Below, piece after piece: positions 10,175 to 18,559 of a stretch of 64,000 nt of DNA (positions are counted from its first letter, which is position 1; the number at the start of each line of letters is the position of its first letter). The translations under genes and the position numbers were made by a program. The notes below the pieces were generated by a model. The model was not told the DNA's origin. It was given only the letters and a program-made list of their open reading frames with translations, and made no database searches. The stretch comes from Agromyces sp. Leaf222 (GTDB lineage Bacteria; Actinomycetota; Actinomycetes; Actinomycetales; Microbacteriaceae): contig NZ_LMKQ01000001.1 in NCBI RefSeq assembly GCF_001421565.1, positions 2,820,323 through 2,884,322 of the forward strand, read 5' to 3'.

Positions 10175-10204
10175 AGCATAAACATCGGATGTCTCTGCCG
10201 TCAA
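10175..10204 (-). promoter_or_regulatory. Promoter of the fuconate dehydratase/importer operon with dyad in the spacer
   Basis: Reading leftward, TTGACG (10199-10204) and TATGCT (10175-10180) are separated by 18 bases, a good SigA-type promoter. The dyad ACATC-G-GATGT at 10182-10192 fills the spacer, an ideal place for a repressor to block RNA polymerase. The site shares ATCGGATGTCT with the GntR gene promoter at 4423-4433. Confidence 0.65.
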
Positions 10205-10337
10205 GGGTTTCAAATGTCGAAGATTCGCCCACAATACCCCGCAGCATCACCCAGAGTTCGGATGTTCGTCGGCTCGCTTCCCGCGGAGCTTCAGATCAGC
10301 GCGCTGTGCGCCAGATCGACATCGTGTCGTCTGCATC

Positions 10338-10349
10338 ACAAGATCTTGT
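10338..10349. promoter_or_regulatory. 12-base palindrome upstream of the FAH-family gene
   Basis: ACAAGATCTTGT is a perfect 12-base palindrome, in an unusually AT-rich patch for this window, about 35 bases upstream of the TAGCCT box of the rightward gene. It may be an activator or repressor site; no protein is assigned. The rest of the 10152-10395 divergent region shows no gene. Confidence 0.35.
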
Positions 10350-10383
10350 ACATCTCGCACAGGTTCACCTGGATCCGGCCCGT

Positions 10384-10398
10384 TAGCCTAGACAGGTG
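10384..10398 (+). promoter_or_regulatory. Leaderless-type promoter of the FAH-family gene
   Basis: TAGCCT at 10384-10389, then six bases, then the GTG start at 10396. No purine-rich ribosome binding site precedes the GTG, so the message probably starts at or next to the start codon. Confidence 0.55.
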
Positions 10399-11340
10399 AG
10401 ATTTGCGCACCTCAGAGTCGAAGGCCAGACGACCCCCCGACTCGCGGTGGTGGAGGGCGAGTCCGCGATCTTCCTCGACGAGGTCATGAGGCGCGCCCCT
10501 CGCGACCTGCAGGACCTCATCGAACAGGGCCCTGAGGGCCTCGCCCGCGTGCGTGCCGCGGTCGGCGCCGCCGAGTCGACGAACCGCGCCGAGCCTGCCG
10601 CCGAGACCGGGGCGACGACCGGAGCCGACGCGGTCGCCGACGGTCCAGGCGCCCTGCCGCGGCATCCGGTCGCCGACCTGCGCCACTCCTCGGCCGTGCT
10701 CCGGCCCGCGCAGGTCATCGCCATCGGCGCGAACTACGCCGCCCACGCCTCGGAGCTGAAGCTGCGATCCGAGACGGCGATGACGATCTTCTCGCTCTGG
10801 CCGAACTCCCTGACCGCGCACGGCGCGACGACCACTTGGCCGGCCGACCTGACCGACCAGGTCGACTACGAGGCCGAACTCGGCGTCATCATCGGTCGCT
10901 CCGCGCGCGGCGTGCACGCGCGCGACGCCCTCGACTACGTCTGGGGCTACACCGTGGTCAACGACATCACGGCCCGCGACATCCAGTTCAGCGAGGCCCA
11001 GTGGTCGCGCTGCAAGTCGTTCGACGGCTTCACCCCGACCGGCCCCGTGGTCGTCACGGCCGACGAGATCCCCGACCCGCAGAACCTGTGGCTCACGACG
11101 AACCTCGACGGCAGCATCATGCAGGACGCCTCGACGGCCGAGATGGTGCGCAGCGTCGCCGAGATCATCTCGCTGCTCTCGCGCTCGGCGACCATTCCGC
11201 CCGGCACCCTCATCTCGACCGGCAGCCCGGGCGGCGCAGGCTACTCGCGCAAGCCGCCGGTCTTCCTGCGCGACGGCTCGACCGTCACGGTGAGCGTCGA
11301 GGGCATCGGGTCGCTCACGACGCACTGCCGCGTCATCTGA
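10396..11340 (+). CDS. Fumarylacetoacetate hydrolase (FAH) family protein
   Basis: 314 residues. The N-terminal ~100 residues form the small FAH cap domain and carry an Ala/Glu/Thr-rich insertion. The catalytic FAH domain begins at IAIGANYAAHASE, and metal ligands appear in DYEAELGVIIG and VNDITARDIQ; GPVVVTADEIPDP and TPPG-like STGSPGGAGY follow. In the non-phosphorylating fucose and rhamnose routes, FAH members hydrolyse 2,4-diketo-3-deoxy sugar acids to pyruvate plus lactate (or glycolate). Being divergent from the dehydratase operon, that role is the natural guess; other FAH members decarboxylate or isomerise acylpyruvates. The GTG start is set by the TAGCCT-six-base geometry. Confidence 0.82.
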   Translation: MRFAHLRVEGQTTPRLAVVEGESAIFLDEVMRRAPRDLQDLIEQGPEGLARVRAAVGAAESTNRAEPAAETGATTGADAVADGPGALPRHPVADLRHSSAVLRPAQVIAIGANYAAHASELKLRSETAMTIFSLWPNSLTAHGATTTWPADLTDQVDYEAELGVIIGRSARGVHARDALDYVWGYTVVNDITARDIQFSEAQWSRCKSFDGFTPTGPVVVTADEIPDPQNLWLTTNLDGSIMQDASTAEMVRSVAEIISLLSRSATIPPGTLISTGSPGGAGYSRKPPVFLRDGSTVTVSVEGIGSLTTHCRVI

Positions 11341-11430
11341 CCACGGCCCCACGGCACGGCACGAGCACGAGCACGAGCCGCGGTCGTCGCGGCCGACGAC
11401 GCCGACGACCCTTCGGGCCGCCGACGGCGC

Positions 11431-12897
11431 TCACTCGGCGGGCTCGCCCTGCAGCCTGATCACCGGGATCGCCTGGGTGATCGGGCCGATGCCCGACAGC
11501 TTCGACGGCACGAGCTGGGCCTCGACGGCCTCGCGCGTCATGAGGCCGGCCTCGACGACGAGATCGGCGACGGGTCGGCCGGTGACGAGGGCGAGCTTCG
11601 CCAGGGCGGATGCCTCGCCGTAGCCGATGAACGGGATGAGCGCCGTGATGACGCCGACGCTCGACGCGACCATGCCCGCGAGGCGCTCGGTGTTGGCCGT
11701 GATGCCGTCGACGCAGTTGACGCGAAGGGTCCAGCAGGCCTGGCGCATCCAGGTGATCGACTGCAGCAGGGAGTGCGCGATGACCGGTTCGAACGCGTTC
11801 AGCTGCAGCTGCCCGCTCTCGGCGGCCATCGTCACGGTGAGGTCCGCGCCGGCGATCGCGTAGGCGACCTGGCTCACGGCCTCGGGGATCACGGGGTTCA
11901 CCTTGCCCGGCATGATCGACGAGCCGGCCTGCTTCGGCGGCAGGTTGATCTCGCCGAAACCGGCTTGCGGCCCCGATGAGAGCAGGCGCAGGTCGTTGCA
12001 GATCTTCGAGAGCTTGATCGCGCTGCGTTTCAACGCACTCGAGAAGGTCATGAACACGCCGGTGTCGCTCGTGGCCTCGATGAGGTCGGGCGCGGTGACG
12101 AGCTGGTGCCCGGTGATGGTCCCGAGGTGCGCGACGGCACGCGACGCGTAGCCGGGGTCGGCCGTGATGCCGGTTCCGATCGCGGTGGCGCCGAGGTTGA
12201 CCTCGCCGAGCAGCTTGATCGTCTCGCGCAGCCGCTCGAGGTCTTCGCCGAGCGTGGTCGCGAACCCGTGGAACTCCTGGCCGAGCGTCATCGGCACGGC
12301 ATCCTGCAACTGGGTGCGCCCGACCTTCAGCACCTCGTGGAACTCGCGCCCCTTCGCGCTGAACGAGCGGCGGAGCAGCTCGAGCTCGTCGAGCATGGTC
12401 GTGAGCGAGAACGTCATCGCGACCTTGAGGGCCGTGGGGTACGTGTCGTTGGTCGACTGACTGCGGTTCACGTCGTCGATCGGGTGCAGGATGTCGTAGC
12501 GACCCTTGGCGTACCCTGCGAGCTCGAGCGCCACGTTCGCGATGACCTCGTTCGCGTTCATGTTGGTCGACGTTCCGGCGCCGCCCTGGATCACGCCGAC
12601 CACGAACTGCTCGTGGTACTCGCCGTCGATGATGCGCTGGCAGGCCGCGTCGATCCACGCGGCCTTCTGGTCGTTCAGCACGCCGACGTCGTGGTTGGCG
12701 CGCGCCGCGGCCTGCTTGACCGCGGCGAGCGCGATCACGAGCTCGGGGTAGACCGAGATCGGGCGCTTCGAGATCGGGAAGTTCTCGAGGGCGCGGAGCG
12801 TGTGCACGCCCCAGTAGGCCTCTGCGGGAACCTCGACCGTTCCGAGCGAGTCGGTCTCGGTGCGGGTTGCGGTTGGATTGTCTGACGACGTCGTCAC
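11431..12897 (-). CDS. aspA: Aspartate ammonia-lyase (aspartase)
   Basis: 488 residues of the aspartase/fumarase superfamily. The signature GSSIMPGKVNPVIPE carries the flexible SS loop with the catalytic Ser, and HxxRSQSTNDTYPTALK and VGRTQLQDAVPMTLGQEF are the other conserved regions. The SSGPQAGFGEI and KLSKICNDLRLL stretches favour aspartase over fumarase. It deaminates L-aspartate reversibly to fumarate and ammonium. GTG at 12895-12897 is chosen because GGAGGT lies four to five bases upstream; an upstream in-frame start would bury that site. Monocistronic; the 90 bases to the convergent FAH-family gene hold nothing clear. Confidence 0.92.
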   Translation of the reverse strand: MTTSSDNPTATRTETDSLGTVEVPAEAYWGVHTLRALENFPISKRPISVYPELVIALAAVKQAAARANHDVGVLNDQKAAWIDAACQRIIDGEYHEQFVVGVIQGGAGTSTNMNANEVIANVALELAGYAKGRYDILHPIDDVNRSQSTNDTYPTALKVAMTFSLTTMLDELELLRRSFSAKGREFHEVLKVGRTQLQDAVPMTLGQEFHGFATTLGEDLERLRETIKLLGEVNLGATAIGTGITADPGYASRAVAHLGTITGHQLVTAPDLIEATSDTGVFMTFSSALKRSAIKLSKICNDLRLLSSGPQAGFGEINLPPKQAGSSIMPGKVNPVIPEAVSQVAYAIAGADLTVTMAAESGQLQLNAFEPVIAHSLLQSITWMRQACWTLRVNCVDGITANTERLAGMVASSVGVITALIPFIGYGEASALAKLALVTGRPVADLVVEAGLMTREAVEAQLVPSKLSGIGPITQAIPVIRLQGEPAE

Positions 12898-12964
12898 GAA
12901 CACCTCCGGGTCGGTTCGCAACCGAGCCTACCCGCCGGTTTCCGACGACATCCTGAGTGCGCGG

Positions 12965-12994
12965 AACGGCCCCGAGCAGATGCTCGGGGCCGTT
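12965..12994 (-). terminator. Hairpin terminator after the DUF4190-like gene
   Basis: AACGGCCCCGAGC pairs with GCTCGGGGCCGTT around AGAT, a perfect 13-base stem downstream of the leftward stop at 13025. Only two T residues follow on the minus strand, so strength is uncertain. Confidence 0.65.
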
Positions 12995-13024
12995 TCCCGC
13001 CTGCAATGGATCGCCGGGGTCGGA

Positions 13025-13369
13025 TCAGATGAAGGCGAACGGCAGCATCACGAGGCCGAAGACGAGCGCCCCGAGCGTCGCGATCACGGTGCCCGCGAGC
13101 ATGACCCCGTTCAGTACGACGCCCCAGATGGCCATGGTGCGCGAGGCCGGCTCGCGCTTGAGCGCCATGATGCCGAGCACGAGGCCGACGACGGGCACGA
13201 AGAACGTGAAGCTCGCGAAGATCGAGACGATGCCGAGCACGAGGCTCGAGATGCTGAAGCCGTTCGATGCGGGGGCGACGACGGACCCACCGGCGGGAAC
13301 GCCGACGGATGCGCCGACTGGGGCCTCGGCGAACGGGGCCGGGGCGGTGGTCGTGGCGGTGGTGGTCAT
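13025..13369 (-). CDS. Small DUF4190-type membrane protein
   Basis: 114 residues: a 35-residue Thr/Ala/Pro/Gly-rich cytoplasmic head, then two long hydrophobic segments (FSISSLVLGIVSIFASF and VVLNGVMLAGTVIATLGALV) joined by a short loop LALKRE-like (MALKREPASR). This is the layout of DUF4190 proteins, which are of unknown function and common in actinobacteria. GGAGAG lies five bases before the ATG. Single gene, divergent from the uracil permease-like gene. Confidence 0.75.
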   Translation of the reverse strand: MTTTATTTAPAPFAEAPVGASVGVPAGGSVVAPASNGFSISSLVLGIVSIFASFTFFVPVVGLVLGIMALKREPASRTMAIWGVVLNGVMLAGTVIATLGALVFGLVMLPFAFI

Positions 13370-13488
13370 GTGAACTCTCCTGTTCGTGGTGTTGCTTCAA
13401 CGCTACGAGCCGGGCCGACTGCACGACATCGGGGAAACCCCCCGATACGCTCTCAGGGATCCCCGACGGTGCCTTCGAACGGAGCGGC

Positions 13489-14811
13489 ATGAACCTCACC
13501 TGGACCCTGCACGGCGACGGGAAGCGCGTGCTTCCCGGCCAGGTCGTCGCCCCCGGCGAGCGGCTCAGCTGGCCGCGCACGATCGGGCTCGGCGCCCAGC
13601 ACGTGATCGCCATGTTCGGGGCGACGTTCCTCGTGCCGATCCTCACCGGATTCCCGCCGGCCACGACGGTCTTCTTCTCGGGCATCGGCACGATCCTGTT
13701 CCTCGTCATCACGCAGAACAAGGTGCCGAGCTACCTCGGGTCCTCGTTCGCGTTCATCGCCCCGATCACGGCTGCGCTGGCGGCGGGCAACGTCGCCGAT
13801 CCGATGGGCGCTGCGCTGTTCGGCATCGTCGCGGTCGGCGTGCTGCTCGCCGCGATCGGGCTGCTCGTGCAGTGGCTCGGCACCGGCTGGATCGACGCGC
13901 TAATGCCGCCCGTCGTGGCCGGCGCGATCGTCGCGCTGATCGGGTTCAACCTCGCCCCGGCGGCCCGCGACAACTTCATGCAGGAGCCGCTGACGGCGTT
14001 CGTCACGCTCGCCGCGGTGATCGTCTCGAGCGTGCTCTTCCGCGGGCTGCTCGGACGCATGTCGATCCTCGTGGGGGTCGTGCTCGGATACGTCGTCGCT
14101 GCGCTGCTCGGCCAGGTCGACTACGGCCCGATCGAGGCGGCGGCCTGGGTGGGGCTCCCGACCTTCCACCTCCCGTCGAACCCGTTCGCGGATGCCGCGG
14201 TCTGGGGCTACCTGCCCGCGTTCCTGCCGGTCGTGCTCGTGCTCGTGGCCGAGAACGTCGGCCACATCAAGGGCGTCGCGCAGATGACGGATGCCTCGAT
14301 CAACCGTTCGACCGGACGCGCGCTGTTCGCCGACGGGCTCGCGACGACCATCGCGGGCTTCTTCGGCGGCTCGGGCACGACCACGTACGGCGAGAACATC
14401 GGCGTCATGGCGGCGACGCGCGTCTACTCGACCGCGGCGTACTGGGTCGCGGGCGTCGTCGCGATCCTCCTCGGCCTCTCCCCCAAGTTCGGCGCGGTCA
14501 TCAACACGATCCCGCCCGGCGTGCTCGGCGGGGTGACGACGGCCCTCTACGGCCTCATCGGCATCATCGGCGTGAAGATCTGGGTCGACAACCGGGTCGA
14601 CTTCTCACGGCCGGTCAACCAGTTCACGGCGGCGACGGCGCTCATCATCGGCATCGCCGACTTCACGTTCGCGATCGGCGGCGTCTCGTTCAACGGCATC
14701 GCGCTCGGCACGATCGCGGCGATCGTGATCTACCACCTCATGAGCGCCATCGGTCGGGCGCGCGGCACCGACGACGTGCACGACGCCGAGGCGGCCGACC
14801 GCGCCGATTGA
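13489..14811 (+). CDS. NCS2 nucleobase permease, uracil/xanthine type
   Basis: 440 residues with about 14 membrane segments. Family marks are LGAQHVIAMFGATFLVPILTG at the start, PSYLGSSFAFIAP (TM3), and the substrate-binding loops LVAENVGHIKGV (TM8, Glu) and FFGGSGTTTYGENIGV (TM10, Glu). These match the UraA/PyrP branch of NCS2 proton symporters, and uracil is the most likely substrate; xanthine or thymine cannot be excluded. ATG at 13489 follows GGAG by four bases. No pyr attenuator is visible upstream. Confidence 0.88.
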   Translation: MNLTWTLHGDGKRVLPGQVVAPGERLSWPRTIGLGAQHVIAMFGATFLVPILTGFPPATTVFFSGIGTILFLVITQNKVPSYLGSSFAFIAPITAALAAGNVADPMGAALFGIVAVGVLLAAIGLLVQWLGTGWIDALMPPVVAGAIVALIGFNLAPAARDNFMQEPLTAFVTLAAVIVSSVLFRGLLGRMSILVGVVLGYVVAALLGQVDYGPIEAAAWVGLPTFHLPSNPFADAAVWGYLPAFLPVVLVLVAENVGHIKGVAQMTDASINRSTGRALFADGLATTIAGFFGGSGTTTYGENIGVMAATRVYSTAAYWVAGVVAILLGLSPKFGAVINTIPPGVLGGVTTALYGLIGIIGVKIWVDNRVDFSRPVNQFTAATALIIGIADFTFAIGGVSFNGIALGTIAAIVIYHLMSAIGRARGTDDVHDAEAADRAD

Positions 14812-14823
14812 CGACGCAGGAAC

Positions 14824-14861
14824 ACGGATGCCCCGTGGCCGGTCGGCCACGGGGCATCCGT
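14824..14861. terminator. Bidirectional terminator between two convergent permease genes
   Basis: ACGGATGCCCCGTGGCC and GGCCACGGGGCATCCGT form a perfect 17-base stem around GGTC between the stops at 14811 and 14876. Confidence 0.8.
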
Positions 14862-14875
14862 CGTTCTCGGCCGGC

Positions 14876-16327
14876 TCAGGCGCCGAAGAGCGCCTCGATC
14901 GGGCCGCGCGCGAAGTACAGCACGAAGCCTGCCGCGACGATCCAGAGCAGCGGGCTGACGGTCTTGGCCTTGCCCGAGAGCGAGCGCACGACGACCCAGG
15001 CCACGAAGCCCGCGCCGATGCCGTTCGCGATCGAGTACGTGAGCGGCATCACGACGACGGTGAGGAACACGGGCAGCAGCACCGAGAAGTTGCTCAGGTC
15101 GAGGTCGCGGATCTGGGCCATCATCATGGCACCGACGATGACCAGGGCCGCAGCGGCGACCTCGCTCGGCACGATCTGCGCGAGCGGCGTGAGGAACATC
15201 GCGAGCAGGAACAGCACACCGGTGATGACGTTCGCGAAGCCGGTGCGCGCGCCCTCGCCGATGCCGGAGCCCGACTCGATGAAGACGGTGTTCGACGAGC
15301 CCGACGTGAAGCCGCCGGCGACGGCGCCGACGCCCTCGACGATGAGCGCGCTCTTCAGGCGCGGGAAGTTGCCCTTCGCGTCGGCGAGCCCGGCCTCCTT
15401 CGACAGACCCGTCATGGTGCCCATCGCGTCGAAGAAGTTCGTGAAGACGAGCGTGAAGACGAGCATGACGACGGTCAGGAAGCCGACCTTGCTGAAGTCG
15501 AAGCTGACGTCGCCGACCAGGCTGAGGTCGGGCACCGCGAACAGGCTGCCGTTCAGGGCGGGCACGGAGAGGCCCCAGCCGCCGGCGTTGTCGACGCTGG
15601 AGCCCAGGTGCCAGATCGCCTCGATGACGACGGCGAGCACGGTGCCCGTGACGAGGCCGATGAGCAGTGCGCCCTTCACCTTGCGAGCGACGAGCACGCC
15701 CGTCAGCAGCAGGGTGACGATGAAGACGAGGGTCGGCACGGTCGCGATCGAGCCGCCGATGCCGAGGCCGACGGGCGGCGAGTTCTGGCCGGTCGCCGTC
15801 ACGAGGCCCGCGTCGACGAATCCGATGAACGCGATGAAGAGGCCGATGCCGACCGTGATCGCGATCTTCAGCTCGTAGGGCACGGCATCGAAGATCAGGC
15901 GGCGCAGGCCCGTCGCGGCGAGCAGCACGATGATGAGGCCGTTGATGACCACGAGGCCCATCGCCTCGGGCCAGGTGACCTGCCCGACGACGCTGAACGC
16001 GAGGAACGAGTTGATGCCGAGGCCGGCGGCGAACGCGAACGGGAGCCTCGCGACGAGGCCGAAGAGGATCGTCATGACGCCGGCGGTGAGGGCGGTCACG
16101 GCTGCCACCGCGGGGAACGCGAGGGTGTTGCCGTCGATGTCGGTGCCCGACGACAGGATGATCGGGTTCAGGACGACGATGTACGCCATCGTGATGAAGG
16201 TCACGAGGCCGCCGCGCACCTCGGTGCCGACCGTCGAACCGCGTTCGGTGATCTGGAAGAAGCGGTCGAATGCGCCGACGGGCTTCTCGCCGTCGGGTCG
16301 CGCGGTCTGGGCGGTTTCAGTGGTCAT
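14876..16327 (-). CDS. NCS2/AzgA-type purine permease
   Basis: 483 residues, about 12-14 membrane segments. The motifs TFITMAYIVVLNPIILS near the start, GLGINSFLAFSVVGQVTWPEAMG, and TNFFDAMGTMTGLSKEAGL followed by GFTSGSSNTVFIESGSGIGEGARTG are typical of the AzgA branch (hypoxanthine, guanine, adenine), not the UraA branch encoded next door. Start at the ATG at 16325-16327, with AAGG about nine bases upstream. Having convergent purine and pyrimidine permeases suggests nucleobase salvage, which fits the deoC locus at 32-35 kb. Confidence 0.9.
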   Translation of the reverse strand: MTTETAQTARPDGEKPVGAFDRFFQITERGSTVGTEVRGGLVTFITMAYIVVLNPIILSSGTDIDGNTLAFPAVAAVTALTAGVMTILFGLVARLPFAFAAGLGINSFLAFSVVGQVTWPEAMGLVVINGLIIVLLAATGLRRLIFDAVPYELKIAITVGIGLFIAFIGFVDAGLVTATGQNSPPVGLGIGGSIATVPTLVFIVTLLLTGVLVARKVKGALLIGLVTGTVLAVVIEAIWHLGSSVDNAGGWGLSVPALNGSLFAVPDLSLVGDVSFDFSKVGFLTVVMLVFTLVFTNFFDAMGTMTGLSKEAGLADAKGNFPRLKSALIVEGVGAVAGGFTSGSSNTVFIESGSGIGEGARTGFANVITGVLFLLAMFLTPLAQIVPSEVAAAALVIVGAMMMAQIRDLDLSNFSVLLPVFLTVVVMPLTYSIANGIGAGFVAWVVVRSLSGKAKTVSPLLWIVAAGFVLYFARGPIEALFGA

Positions 16328-16414
16328 CCGGGAACCTTCGCTGAGGGACGGGCGCATTCGGGTGCGCCCGACGGTTGGACTGTCGGGAATTGAGTTATAG
16401 CAGCAGGACGGGGG

Positions 16415-16759
16415 TCAGCTGAAGATCTTGAACAGGTGCTCGCCGATGATGAGGTAGACGCCGACCAGCACGGCGATCGCGCTGATCGCGAAGCACGCCC
16501 ACGCGCCGACGAGTGCGACCCGTTTCTGCCCGTCGGTCAGCGGGCTCTTGCGTGCGGCCTTCGCCGCGCGCTTCTCGGCCTTCTGCACCTCGGCCGGGGT
16601 CACGATCGTGATGGCGTCGGTGAACTCGGCGGGCGTGACGATGGGCGTGCGGCCCGAGATGGTGAGGAGCCGGATGCCGAGCGAGTACGCCGACACGACG
16701 ATGCACGTGCTGACGAGGGACGCGACGAGCACGAGCAGGAAGGCGAGCCAGTCGATCAC
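16415..16759 (-). CDS. Small two-helix membrane protein coupled to the Pit gene
   Basis: 114 residues. TM1 is WLAFLLVLVASLVSTCIVVSAY; a charged loop with ITIVTPAEVQKAEKRAAKAARK follows; TM2 is VALVGAWACFAISAIAVLVGVYLII. I do not recognise a named family. The GTG at 16757-16759 overlaps the Pit stop by four bases (GTGA), so it is translated with the transporter and may be an accessory or regulatory subunit (inference). Confidence 0.78.
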   Translation of the reverse strand: MIDWLAFLLVLVASLVSTCIVVSAYSLGIRLLTISGRTPIVTPAEFTDAITIVTPAEVQKAEKRAAKAARKSPLTDGQKRVALVGAWACFAISAIAVLVGVYLIIGEHLFKIFS

Positions 16760-17937
16760 TTGGAGACCTTGCCCTTCTTCGGCTTCGGGTTGCGCTTGAT
16801 CTTGACCGCGCGGCCCGAGTCGGCGACCTCGCTGACCACGTTGCTCGCGGACACCTCGTTGCGCTGCGACAGCAGGAAGATGGTGATGATGACGCCCGCG
16901 CCGAGGATCGCGTCGATGATGACGCCGATCGGGCCGAGGAGGGCGATGAACGCCGTGATCGCGCCGACGGCTCCCGCCGCCGGCAGGGTCAGCAGCCAGC
17001 CGACGCCGATGCGCCCGGCGGTGCGCCACCGCACCGTGGAGCCGCGGCGGCCGAGTCCCGACCCGATGACCGAGCCCGAGGCGACCTGCGTCGTCGAGAG
17101 CGCGAAGCCCACATGGCTCGAGGCGAGGATGGTGGCCGCGGTCGCCGTCTCGGCGGCGAAGCCCTGGGCGGGCTTGACGTCGGTGAGCCCGGTGCCGAGC
17201 GTGCGGATGATGCGCCATCCGCCCATGTAGGTGCCGAGTGCGATCGCGACGGCGCACGAGACGATGACCCACGTCTGCACCTCGTCGCCCGAGCTCTGGA
17301 GGCCGGCCGAGACGAGCATGAGCGTGATGACGCCCATGGTCTTCTGGGCGTCGTTGGTGCCGTGCGCGAGCGCGACGAGCGACGACGAGAAGATCTGCGC
17401 GTGGCGGAAACCGTCGCGGCCGTCGGGCTTGCCGTCGTAGCGCCGCGTGATCGCATAGGCGAGCTTCGTGGCGAGCCAGGCGACGAGCCCCGCGGTGAGC
17501 GGCGCGAGGATGGCGGGCAGGATCACCTTGGAGAGCACGACCGAGAAGTCGACCGCGTTCACGCCCGCACCCACGATCGCCGCGCCGATGAGGCCACCGA
17601 ACAGGGCGTGGCTGGAGGAGGACGGCAGGCCGAGCAGCCAGGTGACCATGTTCCAGACGATGGCGCCGATCAGGCCCGCGAAGATGAGCTGAGGCGTGAT
17701 CAGCACGCCGCCCTCGCCCTCGTTGATGATGCCGCCCGAGATGGTCTTCGCCACCTCGGTCGACAGGAACGCGCCGACGAGGTTGAGGATCGCGGCGAGG
17801 GTGACGGCGACCTTCGGCCGCAACGCGCCGGTGGCGATGGGGGTGGCCATCGCGTTGGCGGTGTCGTGGAAGCCGTTGGTGAAGTCGAAGAAGAGGGCCA
17901 GTGCGATGACCAGCACGACGATGAGGGTGAGATCCAC
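16756..17937 (-). CDS. Low-affinity inorganic phosphate transporter, Pit (PiT) family
   Basis: 393 residues, about ten membrane segments. The two inverted PiT signatures are clear: FTNGFHDTANAMATPIATG near residue 20 and VALAHGTNDAQKTMGVITL near residue 215; LPSSSSHALFGGLIGAA also matches. It imports metal-phosphate with protons. The C-terminus is basic (KIKRNPKPKKGK). GTG at 17935-17937 is chosen since the first membrane segment begins within five residues. Upstream lie direct repeats at 17988-18030 that may bind a phosphate regulator. Confidence 0.92.
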   Translation of the reverse strand: MDLTLIVVLVIALALFFDFTNGFHDTANAMATPIATGALRPKVAVTLAAILNLVGAFLSTEVAKTISGGIINEGEGGVLITPQLIFAGLIGAIVWNMVTWLLGLPSSSSHALFGGLIGAAIVGAGVNAVDFSVVLSKVILPAILAPLTAGLVAWLATKLAYAITRRYDGKPDGRDGFRHAQIFSSSLVALAHGTNDAQKTMGVITLMLVSAGLQSSGDEVQTWVIVSCAVAIALGTYMGGWRIIRTLGTGLTDVKPAQGFAAETATAATILASSHVGFALSTTQVASGSVIGSGLGRRGSTVRWRTAGRIGVGWLLTLPAAGAVGAITAFIALLGPIGVIIDAILGAGVIITIFLLSQRNEVSASNVVSEVADSGRAVKIKRNPKPKKGKVSK

Positions 17938-17966
17938 CGGCGTCTTTCTTGGATCGGACTCGGATC

Positions 17967-18030
17967 GGTGTAGAAGAATCACCGGATGAACTGGCGAACG
18001 CCGACGACGATGAAGAACTGGCGAACGCCG
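17967..18030 (-). promoter_or_regulatory. Pit promoter region with 16-base direct repeats (possible PHO-type boxes)
   Basis: GAACTGGCGAACGCCG occurs at 17988-18003 and again at 18015-18030, period 27. On the coding strand this reads CGGCGTTCGCCAGTTC twice, and GTTCGCC is close to the GTTCACC half-site known for PhoP in streptomycetes. A TACACC box at 17967-17972 lies 15 bases further on, as expected for an activator overlapping the -35 region. Binding is inference. Confidence 0.5.
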
Positions 18031-18038
18031 GGTAAATC

Positions 18039-18521
18039 CTACGCGACGCTGTTGCGCTCCTCTACCACGCTCGCGAGGTCGGCGCCGAAGACGAAGGTGC
18101 GGCGAACCGTGCCCCCGTCGAGCACGCCGGGCAGCCAGAACCTGGCGTCGTCCCACATCGACGCGTACGGCACGTCGTCGAGCGCGAACCACGCGGGCTC
18201 CAGCTCGTCGGATGCCGCGGGCTCGCCGCTCCAGCGCCGGGCGACGAACACGCTGGACTCCTGGCTCCAGGCCTCGCGGTGCGGGAAGAGGTAGGTCAGC
18301 AGGCCGCGCGGCTCGAGGTCGGACGCCTCGACGCGGATGCCGGTCTCCTCGAGCACCTCGCGCGCCGCGGCATCCGTCGCCGACTCCCCCGGCTCGAGCT
18401 TGCCGCCGGGGCCGACGACGTTGCCGACGCCCAGGCCGTGCCGCTTGCGCCCGAGCAGCACCTCGGTGCGGCCGTCGCGCTCACGCAGCAGGTAGCAGAC
18501 GCAGACCTGGGGCAGCGGCAT
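18039..18521 (-). CDS. Nudix hydrolase, MutT-like
   Basis: 160 residues. The full Nudix box is present: GGKLEPGE, seven residues, then REVLEETGI (about residues 38-60), giving the G-x5-E-x7-RE-U-x-EE-x-G-U pattern for Mg-dependent pyrophosphate cleavage. The start MPLPQVCVCYLL and the SSVFVARRW/FPHREAW stretches resemble 8-oxo-dGTP diphosphatases of the MTH1/MutT kind, so nucleotide-pool cleaning is likely but not certain. ATG at 18519-18521, GAGG seven bases upstream. Same strand as pfkA, 38 bases downstream of it. Confidence 0.82.
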   Translation of the reverse strand: MPLPQVCVCYLLRERDGRTEVLLGRKRHGLGVGNVVGPGGKLEPGESATDAAAREVLEETGIRVEASDLEPRGLLTYLFPHREAWSQESSVFVARRWSGEPAASDELEPAWFALDDVPYASMWDDARFWLPGVLDGGTVRRTFVFGADLASVVEERNSVA

Positions 18522-18559
18522 CCGTTCGCCTCGATCCGGCTCGTTCGAACCCGTCGGAC

